Assembly: GCA_002335385.1 (NCBI GenBank)
Contig: DCVK01000021.1
Coordinates: forward strand, 143,198-207,197
Direction: 5' to 3'
DNA: 64,000 nucleotides
Source: Candidatus Aminicenantes bacterium UBA2190
Lineage (GTDB): Bacteria > Acidobacteriota > Aminicenantia > UBA2199
Part shown: in pieces, positions 57,403-64,000 of the stretch
Position numbering within the stretch: position 1 is the stretch's first letter
Layout of the letters: the number at the start of each line of letters is the position of its first letter
Translations under genes and position numbers: made by a program
Notes under the pieces: generated by a model
The model's database searches: none
Seen by the model: the letters and a program-made list of their open reading frames with translations, nothing else
Told to the model about the DNA's origin: nothing

Positions 57403-58728
57403 ATGGCCATCTCAACAATGTCTTTCCTCAGCAAGGCCAAGCGGCCGTTTTTCCTGGTCACAATCCTTTTCCTTCTGGCCGCAGCCCCGGCCTGGCCGGC
57501 CGCTGAAAACGAGTTCCTTACCCGCGAGGCCAGGGAGGCCATCGTGAAGCGCGTCGCTTCCGAATTCCGGGCCAAATATTTTCCCGCGCAGCTGGCCGAG
57601 GCCATGGCGGCGAACCTCGAGCGCAGCTTTGCCGCCGGGGCCTACGACGGGTTCGGGGATATCCCGGCGTTGGCGGCCCGCCTGCAGGAGGATTTGCGTT
57701 CGGTGTCGCGCGATCTGCACGTAAAGGTACTGCCCGGCGTGATCCCGGATTTCGACTCCGATGCCGAAATGCTGCGGCGGGAGAACTACGGCTTCACCGC
57801 CGTCGAGGTGCTGTCGGGAAACATCGGCTATGTCGACTTCTTCCAGTTCTACGCGGTCAGGGATGCCGGGGCGACGGCCATCGCCGCCATGAACTTCGTG
57901 GCCAACTGCGACGCGCTCATCGTTGACCTGCGCAGCAACGGCGGCGGCTACCCCGAGCTGCGTTCGCTGATCTGTAGCTATTTTTTCGACGAGCCCAAGC
58001 GCCTGATCGACTTCCACGGCCGCGACGGCGTCACCCAGAACTGGACCCTGCCTCACGTGCCCGGCCGACGCCTGCCCGCTGTCCCTCTCTTTGTGCTGAT
58101 TTCCCGCAACACCTTTTCCTGCGCCGAGGATTTTGCCTTCTGCCTGCAGGGCCTGGGCCGGGCGACGGTCATTGGCGAGAACACTCGCGGAGGGGCCCAT
58201 GACGCGAAATTGTGGGCCTTCCCTGCGGAAGGGATCTCTCTGCAGATCCCGTTCAACGAAGCGGCCGATCCCAGAACCGGGAAAAACTGGGAAGGAGAAG
58301 GGATCAAGCCCGACGTGCCGATGCCGGCCCGCAAGGCGCTGCCGGCAGCATGGCGCCTGGCCGCGCAGGCCCTGCTGAAGGAGGAGAAGGACCAAGGGCG
58401 GCGCTTCCTGCTCGAATGGATCGTCCAGGATTGCGGCGCCCAGCTCGAGTCGCTGCAACTGAAACCGGCGGCGCTGCGGGCCTATGCCGGGCGCTACGGC
58501 TCCTCCCGCGTCGTCCTGGCCGATAGCGGACTGCTCCTGGTCCTGGCCGACGGCTCCCGGCGACGCCTGGTCCCGGTAGCCAGCGATGATTTCAAGCTGC
58601 TCGACGGTGAGCGCCACGAGTACTCGATGACCCGGGTGTACTTCACCCGGGACAAGCGCGGCCGGCTCGACGGCATGGTCTTCCACAACCAGGAAGGGAG
58701 GCGTTTTCCGGCCCGGTCTCGGAATTAA
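57403..58728 (+). CDS. S41-family (tail-specific/IRBP-like) peptidase, secreted
   Basis: A 441-aa exported serine protease. The signal peptide ends about residue 30 (LLAAAPAWPA). An N-terminal helical domain (about 35-110) precedes the S41 core: NIGYVDFFQFY, ALIVDLRSNGGGYPE, the catalytic serine in NTFSCAEDFAF near 245, and GENTRGGAHD. A C-terminal beta region (about 355-441) is of unknown role. No PDZ domain is seen, as in IRBP-like members. AAGGAGG places the start at ATG 57403. It stands alone. Confidence 0.87.
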   Translation: MAISTMSFLSKAKRPFFLVTILFLLAAAPAWPAAENEFLTREAREAIVKRVASEFRAKYFPAQLAEAMAANLERSFAAGAYDGFGDIPALAARLQEDLRSVSRDLHVKVLPGVIPDFDSDAEMLRRENYGFTAVEVLSGNIGYVDFFQFYAVRDAGATAIAAMNFVANCDALIVDLRSNGGGYPELRSLICSYFFDEPKRLIDFHGRDGVTQNWTLPHVPGRRLPAVPLFVLISRNTFSCAEDFAFCLQGLGRATVIGENTRGGAHDAKLWAFPAEGISLQIPFNEAADPRTGKNWEGEGIKPDVPMPARKALPAAWRLAAQALLKEEKDQGRRFLLEWIVQDCGAQLESLQLKPAALRAYAGRYGSSRVVLADSGLLLVLADGSRRRLVPVASDDFKLLDGERHEYSMTRVYFTRDKRGRLDGMVFHNQEGRRFPARSRN

Positions 58729-58851
58729 CCTGGTTCCCCGTGGCGATGGCTTTCCTGTATAATAGCCGCGAAGGCCATTGGGGACGGACCGTTAATCCGT
58801 GTATGTGTAAAATGGGCGTCTCCTTTGCTCACTTAGGCGGTTGAAGGATCA
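58729..58851. repeat. GGGACGGAC-type repeat and possible -10
   Basis: TATAAT at 58758-58763 lies in this gap, with no clear -35. TTGGGGACGGACCGTTAATC (58778-58797) is a copy of the word family found at 53.07, 54.06 and 60.56 kb. Confidence 0.4.
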
Positions 58852-59208
58852 ATGATGACAACAAGGCAAACCGGGCGCTATGTCCTGTTCGTGCTGGCGG
58901 GCGTTGCCGTCTTGATCATGAAGCCTTACTACCATGGTCCGCTGGCCCCGGTTTGTCATGACTATTGCGGCAATTTCGCCGCATCGTTCTCCGTCTATTT
59001 CCTCGTCGGCATTGCCGCGTCCCGCCATGGATGGGGGAGATGGATCATTGTCGCGGCCGCGCTGCTGGTTGTGGAGCTGTTCGAGATAACCGACGGCTTC
59101 GGGGTCATGAGCAACGTGCACGATCCGCTCGACCTCCTGGCCAACGCGGCGGGGATCGGGTTGGCATTCGCAGTCGATTCCATAAAAGGCATTGGAGGCA
59201 GGCTTTGA
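58852..59208 (+). CDS. VanZ-like membrane protein
   Basis: A 118-aa protein with about four hydrophobic segments. The C-terminal DPLDLLANAAGIGLAFAVD resembles the D-x-x-D-L-L-A-N signature of VanZ-like proteins. The start could be either of two adjacent ATGs, 58852 or 58855. VanZ relatives modulate glycopeptide susceptibility in Gram-positives; no van genes are here, so the role is unknown. Confidence 0.65.
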   Translation: MMTTRQTGRYVLFVLAGVAVLIMKPYYHGPLAPVCHDYCGNFAASFSVYFLVGIAASRHGWGRWIIVAAALLVVELFEITDGFGVMSNVHDPLDLLANAAGIGLAFAVDSIKGIGGRL

Positions 59209-59242
59209 AATGACGGATATATTCGTTTATAGAGGAAGAAGT

Positions 59243-59312
59243 GGGGTCAAGTTTCGATATTAGATGTTGATGATGGTTGATTTGTGAATGTCTAAAATGG
59301 AGACCTGACCCC
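59243..59312. repeat. REP-like element with GGGGTCA/TGACCCC ends, copy 1
   Basis: GGGGTCA (59243-59249) and TGACCCC (59306-59312) flank about 56 bp containing TTTCGATATTAGATG. The layout matches the element at 62178-62242 and resembles REP sequences mobilised by RAYT transposases, though no RAYT gene is in the window. It ends 9 bp before the YdeI-like start. Confidence 0.65.
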
Positions 59313-59321
59313 GAGTCTGAC

Positions 59322-59882
59322 ATGAAGATCACGAAGACATTCTACACCACCCACCGCAGAACCTGGCGCGAGTGGCTCAAGAAGCATTCCAAATCCGAAA
59401 AGGAAGTTTGGCTGATCTACTACCGCAAGGAGTCAGGCAAGGCACGCATCGCCTACAACGATGCGGTCGAAGAAGCGTTGTGCTTTGGCTGGATCGACAG
59501 CATCGTCAAGAGCTACGATGGCGAACGCATTGTCCAGAAGTTCTCACCCAGGAAACGGAACAGCCCATATTCGCAAACCAATAAAGAAAGGCTGCAGCGC
59601 CTTATCCAGCGGCGCAAAGTCAGCAAAGACGTACTGGTGTCTGTGGGCGACCTCGCAACAGAAGGCTTCACGATCCCCGACGGCATTCTTCGTGCCTTGA
59701 AGGCGAACAGGAAAGCCTGGGCAAACTTTCAGGGCTTTTCTGGCTCCTATCAGCGCATTCGCGTCGCCTACATCGACAGCGCAAGAAATCGGCCCGGCGA
59801 ATTCGAGAAGCGCCTGAAGCACTTTCTTGACATGACCGCGAAGGGCAAGCAATTCGGGTTTGGCATCGAGACGTATTTCTGA
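59322..59882 (+). CDS. YdeI/OmpD-associated-family protein
   Basis: A 186-aa protein. TFYTTHRRTWREWLKKHSKS, VWLIYYRKESGKARIAYNDA and VEEALCFGWIDSIVKSYDGE are the YdeI/OmpD-associated (bacteriocin-protection) family signature. The family's biochemical role is unclear. ATG 59322 lies right after a REP-like repeat whose last bases replace a normal ribosome site. Codon usage is less GC-rich than that of the first half of the window, which fits acquisition by transfer. Confidence 0.82.
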   Translation: MKITKTFYTTHRRTWREWLKKHSKSEKEVWLIYYRKESGKARIAYNDAVEEALCFGWIDSIVKSYDGERIVQKFSPRKRNSPYSQTNKERLQRLIQRRKVSKDVLVSVGDLATEGFTIPDGILRALKANRKAWANFQGFSGSYQRIRVAYIDSARNRPGEFEKRLKHFLDMTAKGKQFGFGIETYF

Positions 59883-60052
59883 CCAGGGGAACTTCTAGGG
59901 TCAGGTATCGACGGGTTGTTGCCCAAATCGAATAAATCGCAGGAAAACAAAAGAGATTTTTTATTGATAATTTGTTGATATAAAATTGATGGGATGGGAA
60001 AATATTGTCATGATAAGGGTGGGTTGGGGCCAGGTCTTGCATTATGACAAAT
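59883..60052. repeat. Solo half-copies of the GGGTCAGG element
   Basis: AGGGTCAGGTATCGAC (59897-59912) and GGGGCCAGGTCTTGCATTAT (60026-60045) are single ends related to the REP-like element. The rest is AT-rich. No gene is seen. Confidence 0.45.
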
Positions 60053-60571
60053 AAATAAATCAAATAAACTGGGCGGCAAATGGATACGCGGATCAGCGGT
60101 CCGCCCCGAAAATTATTAGGAAGGAGGACAAGAAATGTCTGAACAAATCAGGGTTCGCTGGGGCTGGCTCAAGGGAATGTATGTGTACACGATTGCTGTG
60201 GCGGGGTTTCTTGGCTTGGGAATCATCGTCATGCCCGAAATGATCAGAACGAAGCTGCCATGGCCGGTTGCAGAACCAACGGCCTTCGGGGTTGTCGGCA
60301 GCATTTATGTGGCATGCGGACTGCTGGCCATATTGGGACTGCGCTCTCCTCTCAAATTTGTGCCGCTTCTTTTGCTGCAGCTTTTCTACAAGTCCGTATG
60401 GTTCATCGGCGTCGCCCTGCCACTCTGTGTTAGCGGCCATTTCCCGACTTATGCGCTGCCCATGGCGATCATCTTTGTAACGTTCATCATCGGAGATCTG
60501 ATTGCAATACCTTTTTCATATGTATTTGCTAAAGAACCAAGTCAGTAAAGGGCTATTGGGGACGGAACGTT
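60053..60571 (+). repeat. Duplicated 519-bp cassette, copy B
   Basis: The second copy of the 52570-53087 cassette. One extra base lies in the leader (GATACGCGG versus GATAGCGG), and the leader stem is 6 bp (GGGCGG/CCGCCC) rather than 7. Similarity ends with the GGGGACGGAACGTT word in both copies. Confidence 0.9.
60135..60548 (+). CDS. Four-helix membrane protein, duplicated (copy B)
   Basis: Encodes the same 137-residue protein as 52651-53064. The seven base changes are cgt/cgc, ttg/ctg (twice), gct/gcc, cct/cca, gtc/gtt and gtc/gta, all silent. The same AGGAAGGAGG ribosome site is kept. Identical proteins with only silent changes mean either selection on both genes or recent partial conversion. 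Function unknown. Confidence 0.78.
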   Translation: MSEQIRVRWGWLKGMYVYTIAVAGFLGLGIIVMPEMIRTKLPWPVAEPTAFGVVGSIYVACGLLAILGLRSPLKFVPLLLLQLFYKSVWFIGVALPLCVSGHFPTYALPMAIIFVTFIIGDLIAIPFSYVFAKEPSQ

Positions 60572-60855
60572 AGTCTGTGTATTTGCCCGTTCGCTTAACG
60601 GGGGATCGATGGTGACAAAATTTTTCCCGACGACCTTCACAAGTCGATCTTTGTCAGATCTGGCTGCGTGACTAGGCCGGCCTGAAATTTCGCGAAATCG
60701 CCTGGTTGCCGGTTTTCTCTGATTGGGCCATTGGGGGCGGTGCTTGACTTTGTGACTTTGGGAATACGATCGAGTTTGGGGTGAATTACCCCTTCAGGGA
60801 CTTGACGCAAAAAAGCAAAAACTTTTGAATTGAAAAATCAGTTCAGGAGAAGAAG
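60572..60855. other. Intergenic region with small palindromes
   Basis: 284 bp. It holds AGGCCGGCCT (60675-60684), ATTTCGCGAAAT (60687-60698), and a small stem GGGGT/ACCCC with a 5-nt loop (60778-60792). Candidate promoter pieces TTGACT (60744-60749) and TTGACG (60803-60808) lack good -10 partners. No gene is seen. Confidence 0.4.
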
Positions 60856-61281
60856 ATGCCAACCGTCTCGCTTGAAACCATTATGTTGCTTTTGCGAATC
60901 GCTTTTGTGGCGGGCGCGGTCACGGACGGCTTGGCCGTCATTCCCATGCTGTCGCGGCGTATCGGTATTGCACTAGTCGGTGGCGATTCATCTCGCGATA
61001 AAATGGAGTATCGTTTCGCCTGGGGTGTCGGCGCGGCGCTGATGGCCGGCTGGACGCTGCTCCTGCTCTGGGGCGCGATGAGCCCGCTCATGAGGCGGGA
61101 TATCCTGCTGCTGACCGTTTTTCCGGTCATAGCCGGCATCGTCCTGGCTACGGTGATCGCGGCCCATCGCGGTCTCGTTTCTGTCGCGCGCATGGTTCCG
61201 CTCTGGATTCACCTTGGCACCGTGAGTTTTTTCTACATCTTGGTTTATGTCCTCTCAATTCCTTTCGTACAGTCGAGCTGA
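60856..61281 (+). CDS. Four-helix membrane protein, unknown
   Basis: A 141-aa protein with about four membrane helices (about 8-30, 53-72, 80-101, 114-135). VAGAVTDGLAVIPMLSRR in the first part is reminiscent of small conserved hypothetical membrane proteins. An AGGAGAAGAAG site precedes ATG. No motif gives a function. Confidence 0.72.
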   Translation: MPTVSLETIMLLLRIAFVAGAVTDGLAVIPMLSRRIGIALVGGDSSRDKMEYRFAWGVGAALMAGWTLLLLWGAMSPLMRRDILLLTVFPVIAGIVLATVIAAHRGLVSVARMVPLWIHLGTVSFFYILVYVLSIPFVQSS

Positions 61282-61304
61282 GGAGTCTCTTGCTGGAGGA
61301 GCGC

Positions 61305-61781
61305 ATGAAATATGGAAAAAGGGAGGGCATGATGAGACTGGCGCCAATAATCATGAAAGTCGCATTCATTTGTCCGGAGTGTGTGAAGAAACAAACCGCC
61401 AATGTCGAAGTGCTCGTTGTTGAGGGAAAAAGTTGTTTTGCCTTCATGTGCGAGAAGTGCATGGCCTCGTGGATCATGGAGGTTTTTGAGGCGAATTGGG
61501 AAAAAACGAAGAAGTTGCCTCCAGGAACCATCGAGCCGCAAACTCAAATCTTCGTCAAATTCACGAGCGAGCTGCAGCCGTTGATGAAGAAAAAAGCCAT
61601 TGATTCGCTCAAGATCAGGTTCTTGAAGTCGATTGGGAAGACGACCGAAGTCCAGCCGTTGGGAGGGGTCAATTTGAATGTAGACGACTTGTCTGGTTGT
61701 TCCGGCAGCATGGCAAAGACCAACCAGGTAAAAGCGAGTTTTGTCAAGATGAAGATCGGCAACAGGGGAATCAAAAAATGA
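61305..61781 (+). CDS. Zinc-ribbon-like small protein, unknown
   Basis: A 158-aa protein with two CxxC knuckles, FICPECVKK (C23, C26) and FMCEKCMASW (about 30 residues later), forming a probable zinc ribbon. The rest is Lys-rich without a family match. ATG 61305 is preceded by GGAGGAGC; a TTG upstream was rejected. The last 4 nt overlap the next gene (ATGA), so the two are co-translated. Confidence 0.65.
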   Translation: MKYGKREGMMRLAPIIMKVAFICPECVKKQTANVEVLVVEGKSCFAFMCEKCMASWIMEVFEANWEKTKKLPPGTIEPQTQIFVKFTSELQPLMKKKAIDSLKIRFLKSIGKTTEVQPLGGVNLNVDDLSGCSGSMAKTNQVKASFVKMKIGNRGIKK

Positions 61782-62170
61782 CGCTCCAGGATGCTTGGAA
61801 AGAGTACCAGGAGAACACCAAGGCGCTGAGCGAGATTGCCAGGAAGCTGGCTTTTGCCGGGGCGGCCATATGCTGGTTCTTCAAAGGCGGGGATGCGACA
61901 TTCCCGGGAAAGATCAACCTGTCCCTGGTTTTTATCGTCCTCTTCTTCTTTTGCGACATGCTGCAGTACCTGGCTTCGGTGCTGCTTCTTAAGATCTGGG
62001 CGCGGCGGCAGGAGAAGATCCTGAAATTCAACAAGCTGTCCCTGGACACGCCGATCGAGAAACCCATGTGGGTTGTGGGGCCGTCTTTTGCGCTGTTCCT
62101 GGCCAAGTTGGCCCTTCTCCTGGTTTCGTTCATTTTCCTTGTTCTAGAGTTTGTCTCAAGAATCCACTAG
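61778..62170 (+). CDS. Membrane protein partner of the zinc-ribbon gene, unknown
   Basis: A 130-aa protein with a helical N-terminus (ENTKALSEIARKLAFAGAAI), a hydrophobic hairpin (about 45-72) and a C-terminal membrane helix (about 100-125). No family is recognised. It overlaps the upstream zinc-ribbon gene by 4 nt, so both products probably act together. It is bounded downstream by a REP-like element. Confidence 0.65.
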   Translation: MTLQDAWKEYQENTKALSEIARKLAFAGAAICWFFKGGDATFPGKINLSLVFIVLFFFCDMLQYLASVLLLKIWARRQEKILKFNKLSLDTPIEKPMWVVGPSFALFLAKLALLLVSFIFLVLEFVSRIH

Positions 62171-62177
62171 AACATTT

Positions 62178-62242
62178 GGGGTCAGGTTTTGCGACATGAT
62201 TTTTTTAAAACCTATAAAAATATGATTGTAAGAGTTGACCCC
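62178..62242. repeat. REP-like element with GGGGTCA/TGACCCC ends, copy 2
   Basis: GGGGTCA (62178-62184) and TGACCCC (62236-62242) flank an AT-rich centre (ACATGATTTTTTTAAAACC). Arms are identical to those at 59243-59312. The following 100 bp to 62343 hold no gene; a CAGGAGAAT ribosome site ends it. Confidence 0.65.
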
Positions 62243-62343
62243 GTGTTCCCCCATGTGAGCGCAGAATCGAATTTTGGAAAAATATGAAATCCTGTGCCGT
62301 TTACCGCATTTTTATATTACTTTAATTCAGCAGGAGAATAAAG

Positions 62344-62565
62344 ATGCATTGGATGGACGAACATTGGGGATGGGGGTGGGGAATGGGCATGATCCTGTTC
62401 TGGATCCTGATCGTCGTGGGCATCATTGTCCTGGTCAAGTGGATCGCCGGCCAGAAGTCGGAGTCACCTCCGGCGGACTCGGCGTTGGATATTATCAAGC
62501 GGCGGTACGCTAAAGGGGAGATCAGCAGGGAAGATTTCGAGCGCATGAAGAAGGATCTGGAATGA
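62344..62565 (+). CDS. SHOCT-domain membrane protein
   Basis: A 73-aa protein: Trp/Gly/His-rich N-terminus (MHWMDEHWGWGWGMGM), one membrane helix (about 15-36) and a C-terminal SHOCT motif (ALDIIKRRYAKGEISREDFE). Such proteins often sit beside copper-export genes, as here, where the P-type ATPase follows 18 bp downstream. The N-terminal His/Met pattern could bind Cu(I); that is inference. CAGGAG precedes ATG. Confidence 0.85.
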   Translation: MHWMDEHWGWGWGMGMILFWILIVVGIIVLVKWIAGQKSESPPADSALDIIKRRYAKGEISREDFERMKKDLE

Positions 62566-62583
62566 CGGGCGGAGGATGAGTCC

Positions 62584-64000
62584 ATGGATGTGAAAACGAA
62601 TCCGGAAAAAGACGAGCACATTGACCCTGTCTGCGGCATGACGGTATCCGGCGACGGCAGATACCGGTTCGAGCATGCGGGCGAAAAATATTATTTCTGC
62701 AGCGAGCATTGCCTGAACAAATTCAGGGAGCATCCGGAGCGCTACCTGCAAAAGGAATCCCCCCCCGCCCGGGATTCCCATGCCGCTCCGGGCGACTGCA
62801 CTTGCCCCATGCATCCCGAAGTGAGGCAGGACCATCCCGGGAGTTGCCCGAAATGCGGCATGGCGCTGGAAGCGGTCACGGTCGACGTTGAAGAAAAAAA
62901 TGAAGAGCTCGCGGACATGAGCCGCCGCTTCTGGATCAGCGCCGTCCTGGCCTTTCCGGTGTTTCTCCTGGCCATGATCGCCGATCTGGCGCCGTCCCGG
63001 CTGCCGGCAGGGCTCTCCCTGACCATGGTGCAATGGATCGGGTTCGCGTTGGCGACCCCTGTCGTCCTGTGGGGCGGCTGGCCGTTTTTTGTCCGCGGCT
63101 GGCAATCGCTCCGGACCCGGAACCTCAACATGTTCACCTTGATCGCACTGGGCGTTTCCGTGGCCTGGGCGTACAGCGTCGCCGCCCTGCTGTTCCCGGG
63201 AATTTTTCCTGCCACCATGCAGATGAAAGGCGGCCGGGTGGACGTCTACTTTGAAGCCGCGGCGATGATCACGACCCTGGTGCTGCTGGGGCAGGTGCTT
63301 GAATTGCGCGCCCGCTCGCGGACCCATGCGGCCATCCGGCTGCTGCTCGGCCTGGCCCCGAAAACGGCGCGCATCCAGCGCCAGGATGGTGCCGAGGAGG
63401 ATATCCCGCTGGAGCATGTCCGGGCCGGCGATATCCTGCGGGTGCGGCCCGGAGAAAAAATCCCGGTGGATGGCAGGGTCATCGACGGTGCCAGCAACGT
63501 GGACGAATCCATGGTCACCGGCGAGCCCATGCCGGTGGCCAAGGAGAAGGGGGCGGAACTGATCGGCGCGACGGTCAACGGCACGGGCAGCCTGCTGATG
63601 CAGGCGGAAAAAGTCGGCGCCGATACGCTGCTGGCGCAGATCGTCAGGATGGTGGCCGAGGCGCAACGGTCGCGCGCTCCCATCCAGAAGCTGGTCGATG
63701 TCGTTTCCGGCTACTTCGTGCCCGCGGTCGTGGCCGTTGCCGTGGCGGCTTTCATTGCCTGGTCCGTATGGGGACCGGAACCGCGCCTGGCTCATGCCAT
63801 CGTCAATGCCGTTGCCGTGCTGATCATCGCCTGCCCCTGCGCGCTGGGATTGGCCACGCCCATCGCCATCATGGTGGGAACGGGGCGGGGAGCCATGGCC
63901 GGAGTGCTGATCAAGAACGCCGAGGCGCTGGAGATCATGGAAAAGGTCGACACGCTGGTGGTGGACAAGACCGGCACCCTCACCGAGGGCAAGCCGAAGG
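62584..64000 (+). CDS. Copper-type P1B-ATPase with YHS and heavy-metal-binding domains (3' end outside window)
   Basis: The first 472 codons of a CopA/CopB-type exporter. N-terminal YHS domain (about 14-55: DPVCGMTVSG, YYFCSEHCLNKF), then a zinc-ribbon-like heavy-metal-binding segment CTCPMHPEV and CPKCGMALE (about 72-97). Membrane helices follow, with VDESMVTGEPMPVAKE in the actuator domain, the metal-translocating CPC motif in ACPCALGLATP, and the phosphorylation site DKTGTLTEG near 462. CPC indicates Cu+/Ag+ transport. GGAGGATG is the ribosome site. Truncated by the window edge. Confidence 0.95.
   Translation, partial: MDVKTNPEKDEHIDPVCGMTVSGDGRYRFEHAGEKYYFCSEHCLNKFREHPERYLQKESPPARDSHAAPGDCTCPMHPEVRQDHPGSCPKCGMALEAVTVDVEEKNEELADMSRRFWISAVLAFPVFLLAMIADLAPSRLPAGLSLTMVQWIGFALATPVVLWGGWPFFVRGWQSLRTRNLNMFTLIALGVSVAWAYSVAALLFPGIFPATMQMKGGRVDVYFEAAAMITTLVLLGQVLELRARSRTHAAIRLLLGLAPKTARIQRQDGAEEDIPLEHVRAGDILRVRPGEKIPVDGRVIDGASNVDESMVTGEPMPVAKEKGAELIGATVNGTGSLLMQAEKVGADTLLAQIVRMVAEAQRSRAPIQKLVDVVSGYFVPAVVAVAVAAFIAWSVWGPEPRLAHAIVNAVAVLIIACPCALGLATPIAIMVGTGRGAMAGVLIKNAEALEIMEKVDTLVVDKTGTLTEGKPK

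Overview
The window is 64 kb of GC-rich, densely coded bacterial DNA with about 64 protein genes. No rRNA, tRNA or CRISPR array was recognised. The organism is Gram-negative: it carries the KDO pathway (kdsA, kdsD-type isomerase, kdsC), several outer-membrane barrels with signal peptides, and a WecA-type lipid-carrier transferase. The mix of a DUF5916-type barrel, a DUF6599-type protein, split methylmalonyl-CoA mutase and archaeal-type phosphoglycerate mutase fits an Acidobacteriota/Aminicenantota-like lineage. That placement is inference from gene content only.

Layout: 0-3.5 kb, surface-glycan genes (WecA-like transferase, FAD oxidoreductase, GT4 glycosyltransferase). 3.6-5.4 kb, bacterioferritin, htpX and an FtsB/DivIC-like gene. 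5.4-10.8 kb, a heat-shock operon grpE-dnaK-dnaJ-rsmE ending in an overlapping Ser/Thr kinase with a zinc ribbon. 10.8-13.7 kb, phosphoglycerate mutase, an MBL hydrolase and a Xer recombinase. 13.7-15.8 kb (minus), a PstS-like binding protein and a porin. 15.9-19.6 kb, ndk, a three-gene partner-switching module (STAS, HATPase, PP2C) and purA. 19.7-26.2 kb, a basic protein, aminotransferase, rlmN, thiF-thiS, and a minus-strand YkgJ/patatin/dipeptidase group. 26.3-31.1 kb, two small envelope or stress proteins, methylmalonyl-CoA mutase large subunit, an AraC-type membrane regulator and an alpha/beta hydrolase. 31.3-35.0 kb, a TetR regulator with a clear operator, a HEVAH metallopeptidase-like gene and two barrels. 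35.2-37.6 kb, the KDO operon. 37.8-41.0 kb (minus), CCA-transferase-like gene, folP, DUF6599. 41.5-44.7 kb, mfd.

From 41 kb onward the intergenic spaces grow and fill with repeats: TGACAC-type oligomers, polypurine tracts, hairpins, and REP-like GGGGTCA...TGACCCC elements. The genes become accessory: NYN/LOTUS protein, large barrel, AlkD-like protein, AbrB/Doc toxin-antitoxin pair, duplicated membrane-protein cassette, second M19-type protein, nitroreductase, class A beta-lactamase-like protein, S41 peptidase, YdeI-like protein. The window ends inside a YHS-containing copper-type P-ATPase.

Two translation-start styles coexist. Many genes have strong GGAGG ribosome sites. Others (kdsA, mfd, the CCA-transferase gene, a dipeptidase gene, the FtsB-like gene) have a -10 hexamer 7-9 nt before the start codon and no ribosome site, which predicts leaderless mRNAs. 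Other points of interest are a beta-lactamase-like gene whose signal peptide can only start at ACG, an overlapping double operator at the TetR gene, and a 518-bp cassette present twice with only synonymous coding differences.
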